Below, one piece after another: positions 17,039 through 25,582 of a stretch of DNA of 51,473 nucleotides. Under the pieces are notes generated by a model that worked only from the letters and a program-made list of their open reading frames with translations, did not search any database and was not told the origin of the DNA. This DNA comes from Acidobacteriota bacterium. GTDB lineage: Bacteria; Acidobacteriota; Blastocatellia; Pyrinomonadales; Pyrinomonadaceae. The translations under genes and the position numbers were made by a program. The DNA lies in assembly GCA_020199995.1 (NCBI GenBank), contig JAIVJM010000240.1:10345-61817 (forward strand). Reading direction: 5' to 3'. How positions within the stretch are numbered: position 1 is the first letter of the stretch; each line of letters starts with the position of its first letter.

Positions 17039-18466
17039 GTGGGCGGGTGGCTTTTGCGCGCTCTGGCGATTGGCCGGACCGGACTCAGACGCACCCCGCT
17101 CGACCTCCCCCTCTGGCTCTTCATCGCGTGGACCGTCCTCTCAGCCATCCTCTCCGTCGAGCCCGGCGAGAGTCTGCCGAAGCTCATTAACGTCAGCACC
17201 TTCCTCATGTTCTACCTCGCGCAGGGGCTGCTCACGCGGCGCGCGGCGGTCGTGCTCGCCGCCGTGCTCATCGCGTCGGGCGCGGCGGGCGCGCTGTGGG
17301 GGATGGGCGAGCTGGCGCTCGGGCGCGGCGTCGTCGTGCGCGAGTTGAAGGCCGAGAGCCCCTTTCGCGCGGGGACGGCGCTCGGCGCGGGCGACGCGGT
17401 GTGGCGCGTGAACAAGCGGCGCGTCGGCAGTACGCAAGAGATTGACGAGGCGATGAGACGGACGCCCGCGGGCGAGCGTCTCTCCTTGAGCGTCATCACG
17501 CGCGGCGAGCACGTCGAGTGGGCGGGGCCTTTGGTGACCGAAGAGCTGAAGCGCGCCGCCTCGCCCTCGGGGCTCGTGGGCGGCGGGCCGACGCGCAGTT
17601 TTCGCGCTTCGGGCTGGACGCGCCACTACGAGACCTTCGCCGAAGTCCTGCAGATGATCGCGCAGCTCGCGCTCGGCTTTGCCCTCGCGTTCAGGCGGCG
17701 GCGGCCTTCCGTTGAACCGAGACAGCCGTCAGAAGGCGTGCGCGGGCTGGCGAAGGACGAACGCGGACTTGAGAAAGACGGGCGCGGGCTGGCGCGGCGA
17801 GCGCGCGCGGCGATTCCCTTCGCGGCCTTCGCGCTGCTCGCGGCGGGCGTCGCCCTGACGGCGATGCGGACGGTGCTTGTCGCCTTCGCCGTCGGCGCGT
17901 TCGTGGTCGTCTGGCGCGCGGGCGGGCGCGGGCGGACGCGGGCGGCGTTGGCGCTCGCCGTCCTCTTCGTGCTCGGCGTGGGCGCGCTCGCCGTATGGCG
18001 GACGCGCGCGGATGGGGCGCTGATGCTGCGCGACGCGAGCGCGGGGCTCAGGCTCAGGGTGGCGCGCGTGGCGTTCGAGCGCGCCGCGGAGCGCCCCCTC
18101 TTCGGGCACGGCATGGACGCGGTGCACAGGCACTGGCAGGAATGGGGCTTCCCCGGAACCGACATGCTCCACGCGCACTCGACGCCGCTGCAAATCGTCT
18201 TCGACCGGGGCTTGCCCGCGCTGCTCCTCTGGCTCTGGTTGATGCATGCCTTCTGGCGACGGGCGGCGCGCGCCGAGAGAATCCGGCGCGAGTCGGATGA
18301 CGCGGGCGCGCGCGGGCTCGCGCTCGGCATCATGGGCGCGCTCGCGGGCTTCCTCGCCAGCTCGCTCGTCAACTACAACTTCGGCGACGCCGAAGTCGCA
18401 CTGCTCCTGTGGTGGATGATGGGCGCGACCGTCGTCCTCGGAAGGGATAAACAGACGGGGACATGA
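17039..18466 (+). CDS. O-antigen ligase-like membrane protein with PDZ-like insertion
   Basis: Multi-pass membrane protein of the Wzy/WaaL (O-antigen ligase) type, which transfers or polymerises lipid-linked glycans at the outer face of the inner membrane. Several hydrophobic segments flank a central soluble part, and the late motif PLFGHGMDAVHRHW with DMLHAHSTPLQI matches the family's periplasmic loop (H-N or H-S with a following TM). Between early TMs is an insertion with PDZ-like features (GDAVWRVNKRRVG then SVITRGEHVEW). The start is uncertain: clear homology begins near 16997 (PHSIAGSWIGLS), where no good start codon exists in frame, so the first segment may have been lost; the GTG at 17039 is only the first usable in-frame codon. 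Confidence 0.72.
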   Translation: MGGWLLRALAIGRTGLRRTPLDLPLWLFIAWTVLSAILSVEPGESLPKLINVSTFLMFYLAQGLLTRRAAVVLAAVLIASGAAGALWGMGELALGRGVVVRELKAESPFRAGTALGAGDAVWRVNKRRVGSTQEIDEAMRRTPAGERLSLSVITRGEHVEWAGPLVTEELKRAASPSGLVGGGPTRSFRASGWTRHYETFAEVLQMIAQLALGFALAFRRRRPSVEPRQPSEGVRGLAKDERGLEKDGRGLARRARAAIPFAAFALLAAGVALTAMRTVLVAFAVGAFVVVWRAGGRGRTRAALALAVLFVLGVGALAVWRTRADGALMLRDASAGLRLRVARVAFERAAERPLFGHGMDAVHRHWQEWGFPGTDMLHAHSTPLQIVFDRGLPALLLWLWLMHAFWRRAARAERIRRESDDAGARGLALGIMGALAGFLASSLVNYNFGDAEVALLLWWMMGATVVLGRDKQTGT

Positions 18467-18490
18467 GCCCCTCAAAGGGGCTTTTAAAAA
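18466..18490. terminator. Hairpin terminator between convergent genes
   Basis: AGCCCCT, a 3-nt loop, AGGGGCT, then TTTTAAAAA. It sits exactly between the O-antigen ligase stop and the stop of the leftward methyltransferase and should work in both directions. Confidence 0.75.
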
Positions 18491-19353
18491 TGCGCGTGTT
18501 CGACTTCGGCGGGGCGAGCGATGCTGAGGTCGTATTTGCCGCGGTGACGTGCGAAGAAGTGCTCGATGAAGCGGGCCGCTTCTTCGGGTTCGAGCGAGTG
18601 GAGAATTTCCATGTCGGAGTTGCGCCAGAAACGCTCCTGCCGGTCGGCGCGTTCGAGGTAGCCGCGGCGGTACGCCTCCACCACGTCGAGTGGTCGCACG
18701 CCGTCAAGCTCGCGCGGCGCGAGGAAGGCGTTGTTGTATTCGAGCGCAATGAGCGCGTAGTTGTGGCGCTCGCAGAGGTCTTCGAGGCTCGCGATGCTGT
18801 AGCCGAAGAAGTGATGTTGGAGGCGGAACTCGGGATCGTACTTGACGACGAACTTGATGGGCGGCGGAATCTTCTCGTTGATCTCGGTGATTACGAGGCG
18901 CGGGCGGAAGGAGCGGAGCAGCGCGTCCAGCACCCAGTAGTCGTAGCTGTCGATGTCGAGGCTGAGGACGCCGAAGTCCGTCTCGACGCCGTGCGAGCGG
19001 AGCAACTGGACGACGTTCGCGGGGGTCGCGAGCGCGTTGACGGCCTCCACTCCCGCGAAATTTTTGTAGGCCCGCGCGAGACGGCGCGCGCGGCTCCTGT
19101 CGCCCTCGACGCCGAGCCCCTGCCAGCCGCCGCGGAACAGCGCGTAGGTGTTCGACGACTTGACGCCGTCGCCGGCCCCGATGTCCACCGCGGTGCGGCT
19201 GTGGCCCGGCGGCAGAAACTCCGCGATGAACCGCCCGAGCATCCGCTCCTCGTCGAAGTTCGAGAAGCCGCACTGCCTGCGGCCCAGTTTCGCCTGCCGG
19301 AGTTGCAGGCCGAGCATGTCGAGGTAGTGCCGCGCTGTCTGTACGAGACTCAT
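18484..19353 (-). CDS. FkbM-like SAM-dependent methyltransferase
   Basis: 289 residues. TAVDIGAGDGVKSSNTYALF carries the SAM-binding motif I, and FGVLSLDIDSYDYWVLDALL matches the later strand of the FkbM-type fold. PRLVITEINEKIPPPIKF resembles the acidic loop near the active site. Such enzymes O-methylate sugars in surface polysaccharides. ATG 19353; no strong ribosome site. The gene stands with ligase and export genes, which fits a polysaccharide role. Function is inferred from fold and context. Confidence 0.72.
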   Translation of the reverse strand: MSLVQTARHYLDMLGLQLRQAKLGRRQCGFSNFDEERMLGRFIAEFLPPGHSRTAVDIGAGDGVKSSNTYALFRGGWQGLGVEGDRSRARRLARAYKNFAGVEAVNALATPANVVQLLRSHGVETDFGVLSLDIDSYDYWVLDALLRSFRPRLVITEINEKIPPPIKFVVKYDPEFRLQHHFFGYSIASLEDLCERHNYALIALEYNNAFLAPRELDGVRPLDVVEAYRRGYLERADRQERFWRNSDMEILHSLEPEEAARFIEHFFARHRGKYDLSIARPAEVEHAHF

Positions 19354-19554
19354 CTTTAATGGGGGCGAAGACCTTGCCAGCCGCGTGCGAAGCTGTTTGA
19401 CGTTGAGGGGCGGACTCCGCCGGGGCGCATCTCTTTTCCGAAGCGCTTCGGCCCCCGACCCGACTCCTCGGATCAGAGGTCCCGGCGCTCGAATCCCGCA
19501 GCGAGCTCAACAGCAAGCTTTTATGCCAAATCCGATGAAGCCAAGTCAAATCGA

Positions 19555-19638
19555 ATTGCGGAATGCGGATTTCAGATTGTGGATTGATGAAGAGCGAGCC
19601 GCCTTTCAGTCCGCAATCCGAAATCCGCATTCCGCAAT
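19555..19638. repeat. Heptamer palindrome D (TGCGGAT type)
   Basis: Perfect 18-bp arms (19555-19572 and 19621-19638) flank further units in 7-bp register: GCGGAAT, GCGGATT, TCAGATT, GTGGATT on the left, ATCCGAA, ATCCGCA, TTCCGCA on the right. It ends three bases before the permease stop codon. The rest of the 288-bp gap (19354-19641) shows no gene. Confidence 0.75.
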
Positions 19639-19641
19639 CGT

Positions 19642-20518
19642 CTAAATCACGTCGGCGAAATTCTTGCGCGTGCGCGCGAACCACCAGTAGCCGAGGACGA
19701 AGGCGGCGAGGCCGCAGGCTGTGACGTATGCGAGGCCGCGCCAGTCGGGCGGCGAGCCTTCGAGCAGGACGTTGCGGTAGCTGCGCACGAGCGGCGCGAA
19801 GGGGTTGAGCTGGACGAGCGCGCGGTAGCGCTCGGGCACGAGCGTCTCGGGGTAGATGATCGGTGTCAGATACATCCATGCCATGAGGATGAGCGCGAGC
19901 GCCTGCGCCGTGTCGCGGACGAAGACGCCGAAGCTGGCGACGAACCACGCGCCGCCGAGCGTCAGGAGCAGTTGCGGGACGAGCAGTACGGGGAGCCACA
20001 GCAGCGTCGCGTGCAGTTCGTGCCTGACGACGAGCACCGCCGCGACGAGCGCCGCCGTCCCGAACATCTGCCCGGCGAGCGCGGCGAGCACGTGCGCCAC
20101 CGGCAGCGCTTCCAAAGGGAAGACGACGCGCTTGACGAGGTTCGCGTGCGCGACGACGACGCCCGCCGACTGCTGCAAAGATTCCTGAAAGGCCGTCCAC
20201 GGCAGCAGCCCGCAGAAGAGGTAGAGCGCATAGTCCCACGCCGACCCGCCGCGCACGAACCGCGCGTCGAAGACCACGGCGAAGATGAAGGTGAAGACCG
20301 CGATCATCACGAGCGGCGTGAGCACCGCCCACGCGAGCCCCAGCGCCGACCCGCGGTAGCGCGCCACCGTGAAGCGCCGCGCCAACGGCCAGATCAAGTC
20401 GAAACGCCACCGTGAAGCGCCGCGCCAACGGCCAGATCAAGTCGAAACGTCGCGGCAACTCCGCGAGCGGTCGCCACACCGCGCGGCGCGCTGTCTGGGC
20501 CGAAATCATGCGCGGCAT
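19642..20518 (-). pseudogene. ABC-2 type polysaccharide-export permease, N-terminus broken by duplication
   Basis: Membrane permease of the Wzm/TagG type that works with a Wzt/TagH ATPase to export lipid-linked glycans. Six hydrophobic segments are visible, with the family motifs LGLAWAVLTPL, PWTAFQESL and MYLTPIIYPETLVP. The native start is probably ATG 20518 (MPRMISAQ), but a 43-bp tandem duplication at 20363-20448 shifts the frame after RRFTVA. A downstream TTG at 20397 inside the first copy restores 251 residues, lacking only about 25 cytoplasmic residues, so the gene may still work. The partner ATPase is at 23614, on the other strand. Confidence 0.78.
20363..20448. repeat. 43-bp exact tandem duplication
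   Basis: 20363-20405 and 20406-20448 are identical (starting GCCACCGTGAAGCGCC and ending GTCGAAAC). 43 is not a multiple of three, so the extra copy shifts the frame of the permease N-terminus. Confidence 0.9.
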
Positions 20519-20629
20519 TGTAGCAGGAATGAGAATCCGGCAGTCGCCGCGAAGGCGCTGTGCCGCCTCGCGCATAAGTCATATAGCAAGAGGCATCGGT
20601 CAAGGTATCCGTCACCGCCCGGAATCGGT

Positions 20630-20635
20630 TATAAA
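20630..20635 (+). promoter_or_regulatory. -10-like TATAAA seven bases before the DUF72 start
   Basis: TATAAA ends seven bases upstream of ATG 20643, and no ribosome-binding site is visible. If used, transcription would begin at or near the start codon (leaderless mRNA). No convincing -35 is seen. The rest of the 124-bp gap to the divergent permease shows nothing else. Confidence 0.3.
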
Positions 20636-20642
20636 TGTGCCC

Positions 20643-21377
20643 ATGCGGCAGGGTAAAAGTTCGGTCAAAGTTGGTTGCTGTGGGTTCCGCTCCTCCCGCG
20701 ACTCGTATTATCCGCTGCTTTCCGCCGTCGAAGTGCAGCACACCTTTTATCAACCGCCTCAGATTACGACACTGGAGAAGTGGCGGGCCGGAGCGCCCGC
20801 CGATTTCGAGTTCGCGGTCAAGGCTTGGCAGCTCATCACGCATCAGGCTTCGAGCCCGACCTACAGACGTCTGAAGCGTGTGTTGAGCGACGAGGAGAAG
20901 GAAGGGGCGGGCTCTTTTCGCCCGAGCCGGATCGTGAAGGAGGCATGGGAGGTGACGCGCGCGTGCGCCGCGGCGCTCGGGGCGAGGATGGTTCTCTTCC
21001 AGTGCCCGGCGAGCTTCCAGCCCACGAAGGCGAACGTCGGGAACATGAGAAAGTTCTTCGGGAAGATCGAGCGCGAAGGGTTGAGCTTCTGCTGGGAGCC
21101 GCGCGGCGGCTGGCCGCGAGAGCTCGTCAAAGCTCTGTGCGACGAGCTGGACTTGCGGCACGTCGTAGACCCTTTTTCGGACAGGACGGTGACGCCCGAC
21201 AGTTGTTATTTCCGTCTCCACGGGCGCAAGGGCTGGAGGTACGTCTACGAAGACGGCGAGCTGGAAGAACTGACCTCGATGCTGCCGGAGGGCCGAGAGT
21301 CATATGTGTTCTTCAACAACATCAGGATGCTGGAGGACGCTGTGAGGTTCAAAGCGATGGTGGAGGCCGGAGAGTAG
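20643..21377 (+). CDS. DUF72 (YecE-like) family protein
   Basis: 244 residues, TIM-barrel family of unknown function. Matches family marks VKVGCCGFRSS, VEVQHTFYQPP, FEFAVKAWQLITH, LFQCPASF, FCWEPRGGWP and YFRLHG. The frame is open upstream to 20412, but homology begins at ATG 20643. No shared operon is evident; the GH13 gene starts 118 bp later on the same strand. The biochemical role is not known. Confidence 0.85.
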   Translation: MRQGKSSVKVGCCGFRSSRDSYYPLLSAVEVQHTFYQPPQITTLEKWRAGAPADFEFAVKAWQLITHQASSPTYRRLKRVLSDEEKEGAGSFRPSRIVKEAWEVTRACAAALGARMVLFQCPASFQPTKANVGNMRKFFGKIEREGLSFCWEPRGGWPRELVKALCDELDLRHVVDPFSDRTVTPDSCYFRLHGRKGWRYVYEDGELEELTSMLPEGRESYVFFNNIRMLEDAVRFKAMVEAGE

Positions 21378-21495
21378 AGAGGGCCGGAGTGCGGAAGCGG
21401 AGGGGCAGGCGTCGTGCGCGACGGGCGTTGCGCGAAATTGTCCGGAGCGGTCGCCGTCCCAACTTTGTTCGTCGAATTCGAGAGGGGAGAAGCGA

Positions 21496-22879
21496 ATGAG
21501 TCGCTGGCCGAATTACCCGTCCGTCTACGAGATCAACGCGTGGGTCTGGCTGGACGATTTAAGCAGGGACGGCAAAAGAGCTTTGACGCTCGGCGATGTT
21601 CCTCAGTCCGAGTTGGGGCGTATCGCGGACTACCGCTTCGACGCCGTCTGGCTGATGGGCGTCTGGGAGCGCAGCCCCGCCGCACGCAAAGTCTCGCGCG
21701 AGAACCCCGGCTGGCAGGCCGAGTATCGTCACGTCCTGCCCGATTACACACAGCAGGACGTCGTCGGCTCGCCGTATGCCATCCACGACTACCGCGTTGA
21801 CCCGTCTCTGGGCGGTGACGAAGAGCTGGCCGGGCTGCGCGAGCGTCTGCGTGGACTCGGGATGCGCCTGATTCTTGATTTCGTCCCGAACCACATGGCG
21901 CTTGATCACCCGTGGCTCACTCGACACCCCGAGAGGTTCGTGCGGGGCACGCCGGAGCTTCTGGTCGGCGAGCCGCTGAACTATTTCATCCACGACGAAG
22001 GCGAGCAGCCGCGCGTCTTCGCGCACGGGCGCGACCCGTACTTCGACGGCTGGCCCGACACGGCGCAACTCGATTACCGTCACCCCGAGACCAGAGAGGC
22101 CATGACCGACGCGCTTCTCTCCATCGCCGCGAAGTGCGACGGCGCGCGCTGCGACATGGCGATGCTCGTCACGCGCGACGTGTTCAAGCGCACGTGGGGG
22201 GGCGAGTTCGAGCCGCACTGGGCCGAGTTCTGGCCCGAGGCCGTCGCGCGTCTGAGGGCGGCGCGGCCCGACTTTCTGCTGCTCGCCGAGGTCTACTGGG
22301 ACATGGAGTACGAGTTGCATCAGCAGGGCTTCGATTACACGTATGACAAGCGTCTCTACGACCGCCTGCATGGAGAGGACGCCGGGCCCGTGCGCGGGCA
22401 CTTGAGCGCGGGTCTGGACTACCAGTCGCGCCTCGCGCGCTTCGTCGAGAATCACGACGAAAGGCGCGCGCAGGAGGCTTTCGGCCCGGCGCGCTGCCCT
22501 TCGGTCTCCACGCTCACGCTCACGCTCCCCGGCTTCCGCCTCTTTCACGAAGGACAGTTGGACGGCTGGCGTCTGAAGCTGCCCGTGCATCTCGGTCGCC
22601 GCCCGCAGGAGCCGACCGAGCCGGGAGTCCGAGAGCACTACCGGCGTCTGCTCGCGGCGCTCGCCGCAGACCTGTCTCGTCATCGTCAACCTCTCGCCCG
22701 ACCCGGCGCAGTGTTACCTCCCGCTCGACATCCCCGAGCTGGCCGGGCGCTCGTGGCTCATGACTGACTTGCTGGGCGACGCTCGATATTTGAGAGACGG
22801 CGACTCGCTCCTGACCCCCGGCCTTTACCTCGACGTTCCCGGCTTCGGTTATCACATCTTTAAGATAGAGGCTGCATGA
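21496..22879 (+). pseudogene. GH13 alpha-amylase-family glycoside hydrolase, frameshifted
   Basis: The first 385 or so residues form a GH13 catalytic barrel: VPNHMALDHPW, the nucleophile Asp in CDGARCDMAML, the acid Glu in LLAEVYWDMEY and FVENHDERR. These enzymes hydrolyse or transfer alpha-glucans. After LLAALA (about 22665) the frame breaks: the ORF runs to 22767 as nonsense, while the C-terminal beta-domain (VIVNLSPDPAQCYLPLDIPE to FGYHIFKIEAA) continues in another frame to the stop at 22877-22879. Some tens of residues between are missing, so this is a deletion, not a single-base slip. ATG 21496 has GGGGAG at good spacing. Catalytic residues are intact. Confidence 0.82.
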
Positions 22880-22895
22880 AGTCGAGGAGGGAGCT

Positions 22896-22924
22896 TTGAC
22901 ATCCACCGCGGATAGGAGAAAATA
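22896..22924 (+). promoter_or_regulatory. Possible promoter of the toxin-antitoxin pair
   Basis: TTGACA (22896-22901), 17-bp spacer, AAAATA (22919-22924), 15 bp before the antitoxin ATG, which has GGAGGAG as ribosome site. The -10 is weak. Confidence 0.4.
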
Positions 22925-22938
22925 CCGACGGAGGAGTT

Positions 22939-23175
22939 ATGACGCACGAAGAAATTATACGTGAAATTGCTTCTTTGCCGCCTGAGGGTCAGCGTCAGGT
23001 CGCTGAGTTTATCGCCCAACTGCGTCAACACTACGAGGGCTCAGGAGAGGCTGAGACCACCGAAACTTCCGATTTGCGAAGTGAGGGCTTTATTGGGATG
23101 TGGCGAGACCGTGACGAGATGAGTGACAGCAGCGCATGGGTTCGCGGCAGCCGTGCGCACGAGTGGGCAAAGTGA
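22939..23175 (+). CDS. DUF2281-like antitoxin
   Basis: 78 residues. The N-terminus EEIIREIASLPPEGQRQVAEFIAQL is the helical pattern of DUF2281 antitoxins. The C-terminal half ends in a Trp/Arg-rich tail (FIGMWRDRDEMSD, WVRG, HEW) typical of the toxin-binding part. It has a strong GGAGGAG ribosome site and its stop lies one base before the GTG of the VapC gene. It would neutralise the PIN toxin and autoregulate the pair. Confidence 0.78.
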   Translation: MTHEEIIREIASLPPEGQRQVAEFIAQLRQHYEGSGEAETTETSDLRSEGFIGMWRDRDEMSDSSAWVRGSRAHEWAK

Positions 23176-23176
23176 C

Positions 23177-23562
23177 GTGGACTACATCATCGTTGATACG
23201 GATATTTTGATTACGCGCGACGCGGCGACGGCAATGCGGTCGCATGCTTGCAGCACATCGAGCAACAATCCTCTCTGACGGCCAGCGTGGTGACGCAGAT
23301 GGAGTTGATTGTCGGTTGCCGTAACAAAGAGGAGTTGCGCGACCTCAACAAATTCCTGAGCCGGTTTAGAATTCTCAAGCTCACCGATCAAGTCTCAGAC
23401 GCGGCGATTGATTTATTGCAGCAGTATCGTCTCAGCCACGGGCTGCTCATCGCTGACGCACTCATCGCGGCCACCGCGCTCGTGCACCATGAGCCGTTCA
23501 TCACAAAGAATCAGCGCGACTTCGTTTTCATCGCAGGATTAAATCTGCTGGCCTATCCGTAG
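23177..23562 (+). pseudogene. vapC: VapC-type PIN-domain toxin, frameshifted near the N-terminus
   Basis: PIN ribonuclease toxin. Starting at GTG 23177, the first codons give VDYIIVDTDILI with the conserved first Asp. The frame then breaks near 23213-23224, and the rest (NAVACLQHIEQQSSLT, VVTQMELIVG with the conserved Glu, HGLLIADALIAATAL with the third acidic residue, FITKNQRDF) continues in another frame to 23562. The offset equals one missing base or two extra. An internal ATG (23248) gives 104 residues lacking the first catalytic Asp. Either a dead toxin or a sequencing slip. Confidence 0.8.
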
Positions 23563-23613
23563 GTGCTTCTATCTTCTGGCCTCCGGCTTCCTTCCTCTGA
23601 TACATTGCGCCAC

Positions 23614-24819
23614 ATGACAACCGCGCTGCGCGTCGAGGGCGTGTCGAAGCAGTACCGGATTTACGAGCGTCCGGGCGACAGGCTGAAGGAGTCTCTGACG
23701 CGGGGGCGCATGAAGCGGCACCGCGAGTTCTGGGCGCTGCAAGAGGTCAGCTTCGAGATCGAGGCGGGGACGACCGTCGGCATTGTCGGGCCGAACGGGT
23801 GCGGCAAGTCCACACTCTTGCAGATCATCGCGGGGACTTTGGAGCCGACGCACGGCGACGTCTGGCGCGAGGGGCGCGTGGCGGCGCTCCTCGAACTCGG
23901 CGCGGGCTTCGACCCGGAATTCACCGGCGTCGAGAACGTCCACATGAACGCCGCGCTGATGGGCCTCACGCGCCGCGAGACTGAGAGGCTCCTGCCCGAG
24001 GTCGAGCGCTTCGCGGAGATCGGCCCCTTCATTCGCCAGCCCGTCAAGACCTATTCGAGCGGCATGTACGTCCGCCTCGCCTTCGCCGTCGCCGCCAGCG
24101 TCGAGCCGGACATTCTCGTCATAGACGAGGCGCTGGCGGTCGGCGACGCCGTCTTCCAGCACCGCTGCCTGCGCCGCATCAAGGAGATTCAGGAGCGCGG
24201 CTCGACCGTCCTCTTCGTCTCGCACGACGCGGCGGCGGTGCGCGCTCTGTGCACGCGGGCCGTCCTCTTGAACGCGGGCCGCGTCGTCTCGGACGGCAAG
24301 CCCTCGGACGTCTTGAACCGCTATCAGAAGATCATCATGGAGCGCGAGCAGGCCTTCGAGGAGGGCGAGGCGGCGGCGCGCGCGCATGTCGGAGACGGAC
24401 ACGACGAGGATGAAACCCGCGCCCCGCTCCGCTACACTTCCGGGGTGGACGACGCGGTGGTCGGCTTTCTGATTCGCAACCGCCACGGTGTCCACGCCTA
24501 CGGCACGAACACGAAGGAGCAGCAGATTGATTTCGGGCGGGTCGAGCCCGGCGAGACGATAGAGGTGAGCTTCGCCTTCAACTGCTGGCTCGGCATTGAC
24601 CAGTACTCCGTCTCGCTCGCCGTCCACAGCCGTGAGGGCGTGAGCTACGACTGGCTCGACGGCGTGCTCTTTTTCCGCGTCACCAGCGCGACGCTCGTCG
24701 AAGGCGTCGCCAACCTCAATGCGAGTGCGCAGGTGCGGCGGCTGGGCGCGGGCATAGCATCGAAGAGGGACGAAGCCGGACACGAACGCGCCGGAGAGAA
24801 GAGCGTGACGCATGGCTGA
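23614..24819 (+). CDS. Polysaccharide ABC exporter ATPase (Wzt-like)
   Basis: 401 residues. Walker A GPNGCGKST near residue 59, ELGAGFDPEFTGVENV typical of the TagH/Wzt group, signature YSSGMYVRLAFAVA near 147, Walker B ILVIDEALAVGD near 167 and the switch His in LFVSHD. A C-terminal Wzt_C-like beta-domain (about 275-380, VGFLIRNRHGVHAYGTNT, FNCWLGIDQYSVSLAVHS) would bind the glycan chain end before export. ATG 23614 has a TACATT seven bases upstream and no ribosome site. The probable permease partner is 3 kb away on the other strand. The stop overlaps the next gene by 8 bp. Confidence 0.88.
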   Translation: MTTALRVEGVSKQYRIYERPGDRLKESLTRGRMKRHREFWALQEVSFEIEAGTTVGIVGPNGCGKSTLLQIIAGTLEPTHGDVWREGRVAALLELGAGFDPEFTGVENVHMNAALMGLTRRETERLLPEVERFAEIGPFIRQPVKTYSSGMYVRLAFAVAASVEPDILVIDEALAVGDAVFQHRCLRRIKEIQERGSTVLFVSHDAAAVRALCTRAVLLNAGRVVSDGKPSDVLNRYQKIIMEREQAFEEGEAAARAHVGDGHDEDETRAPLRYTSGVDDAVVGFLIRNRHGVHAYGTNTKEQQIDFGRVEPGETIEVSFAFNCWLGIDQYSVSLAVHSREGVSYDWLDGVLFFRVTSATLVEGVANLNASAQVRRLGAGIASKRDEAGHERAGEKSVTHG

Positions 24820-25582
24820 CGGAGAAGTCGAAGAGACTCTGCGCGAGATACGCGAGCGCGTGCGGGCTGCGGCGGCGCGGGAGCAACTGCCCGCGACGCA
24901 ATACGCGCCGCCAGTGGCAGCGGCGGCGGGCGGCGATGAATCCCTCACCCACGCGCCCCATGCCGCGGATGGCGACGGGCACGGCGGGAGCGCGGCGGGG
25001 GCGGCGGGCGCGCTGGCGCGGTTGGAGGCGAACCTCTCGACGACCGAGCGCGCGTGGAACAGACTGCCGCCGCTCGTGAGCAACCGCGACGGGTGGGCGG
25101 CGCGGCTCGAACTCTGGGTCAAGCGGAAGATCAAGCGCGCCGCACACTGGTTCACGTGGGAGCAGGTCAACTTCAACTCCTCCGTCCACCACTCGCTGCG
25201 CGAAGCGCGCGCGGCGCTCGCGGCCCACGAACAACTCCTCTCGCGCATCCAGTCCGAGTCGGCCTCATTCGGGGCGTCGCTCAGGCAGTCGAAGGCGGAG
25301 GCGAAGGCGGAGGCAAAAGCTGAGGCCGAGGCCGAGAGGACGCGCGTGGACGCCCGGCTGCTGGAATTGGGCGCGCGGCTCGCGGCGGGTGAGGCGCGTC
25401 TCGACGCGGCGGTCGCGCAACTATGTCAGCAGTTGTCGTCGAGCGTCGAACAACTGTCATCGAGCGTCGAACAACTGTCATTGAACGAAGCCGGCGAGAC
25501 GGCGGTCACGAACGACCGCGCCCGCCGCCTGCTCGAATCTCGCATCGAAGACATCGAAAAAGCCGTCAATCGTCAATCGTAA
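24812..25582 (+). CDS. Coiled-coil protein of the export cluster
   Basis: 256 residues. REIRERVRAAAAREQ at the N-terminus, an Ala/Gly-rich linker, then LARLEANLSTTERAWNRLPP, a basic patch (WVKRKIKRAAHWFTWEQVNFN) and a long coiled coil to the end (AEAKAEAKAEAEAERTRVDARLLELGARL type). No enzymatic motif or membrane segment. It overlaps the Wzt-like gene and precedes a methyltransferase, so it may tether or regulate the glycan chain-modifying enzymes. Unusually, its last residues and stop (AVNRQS then TAA) are encoded by the heptamer palindrome, so the original C-terminus may have been longer. Confidence 0.65.
   Translation: MADGEVEETLREIRERVRAAAAREQLPATQYAPPVAAAAGGDESLTHAPHAADGDGHGGSAAGAAGALARLEANLSTTERAWNRLPPLVSNRDGWAARLELWVKRKIKRAAHWFTWEQVNFNSSVHHSLREARAALAAHEQLLSRIQSESASFGASLRQSKAEAKAEAKAEAEAERTRVDARLLELGARLAAGEARLDAAVAQLCQQLSSSVEQLSSSVEQLSLNEAGETAVTNDRARRLLESRIEDIEKAVNRQS
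25430..25490 (+). repeat. 21-bp tandem repeat coding for coiled-coil heptads
   Basis: Two near-identical 21-bp copies (25430-25450, 25451-25471) and a diverging third give the peptide unit QLSSSVE three times, one coiled-coil heptad each. They lie inside the coiled-coil gene. Confidence 0.7.

Noticed and set aside
18704-20575. A 623-codon leftward ORF spanning the permease and methyltransferase
   Set aside because: Only its first residues (up to the 43-bp duplication) are the permease N-terminus; the remainder is the permease and methyltransferase read out of frame.
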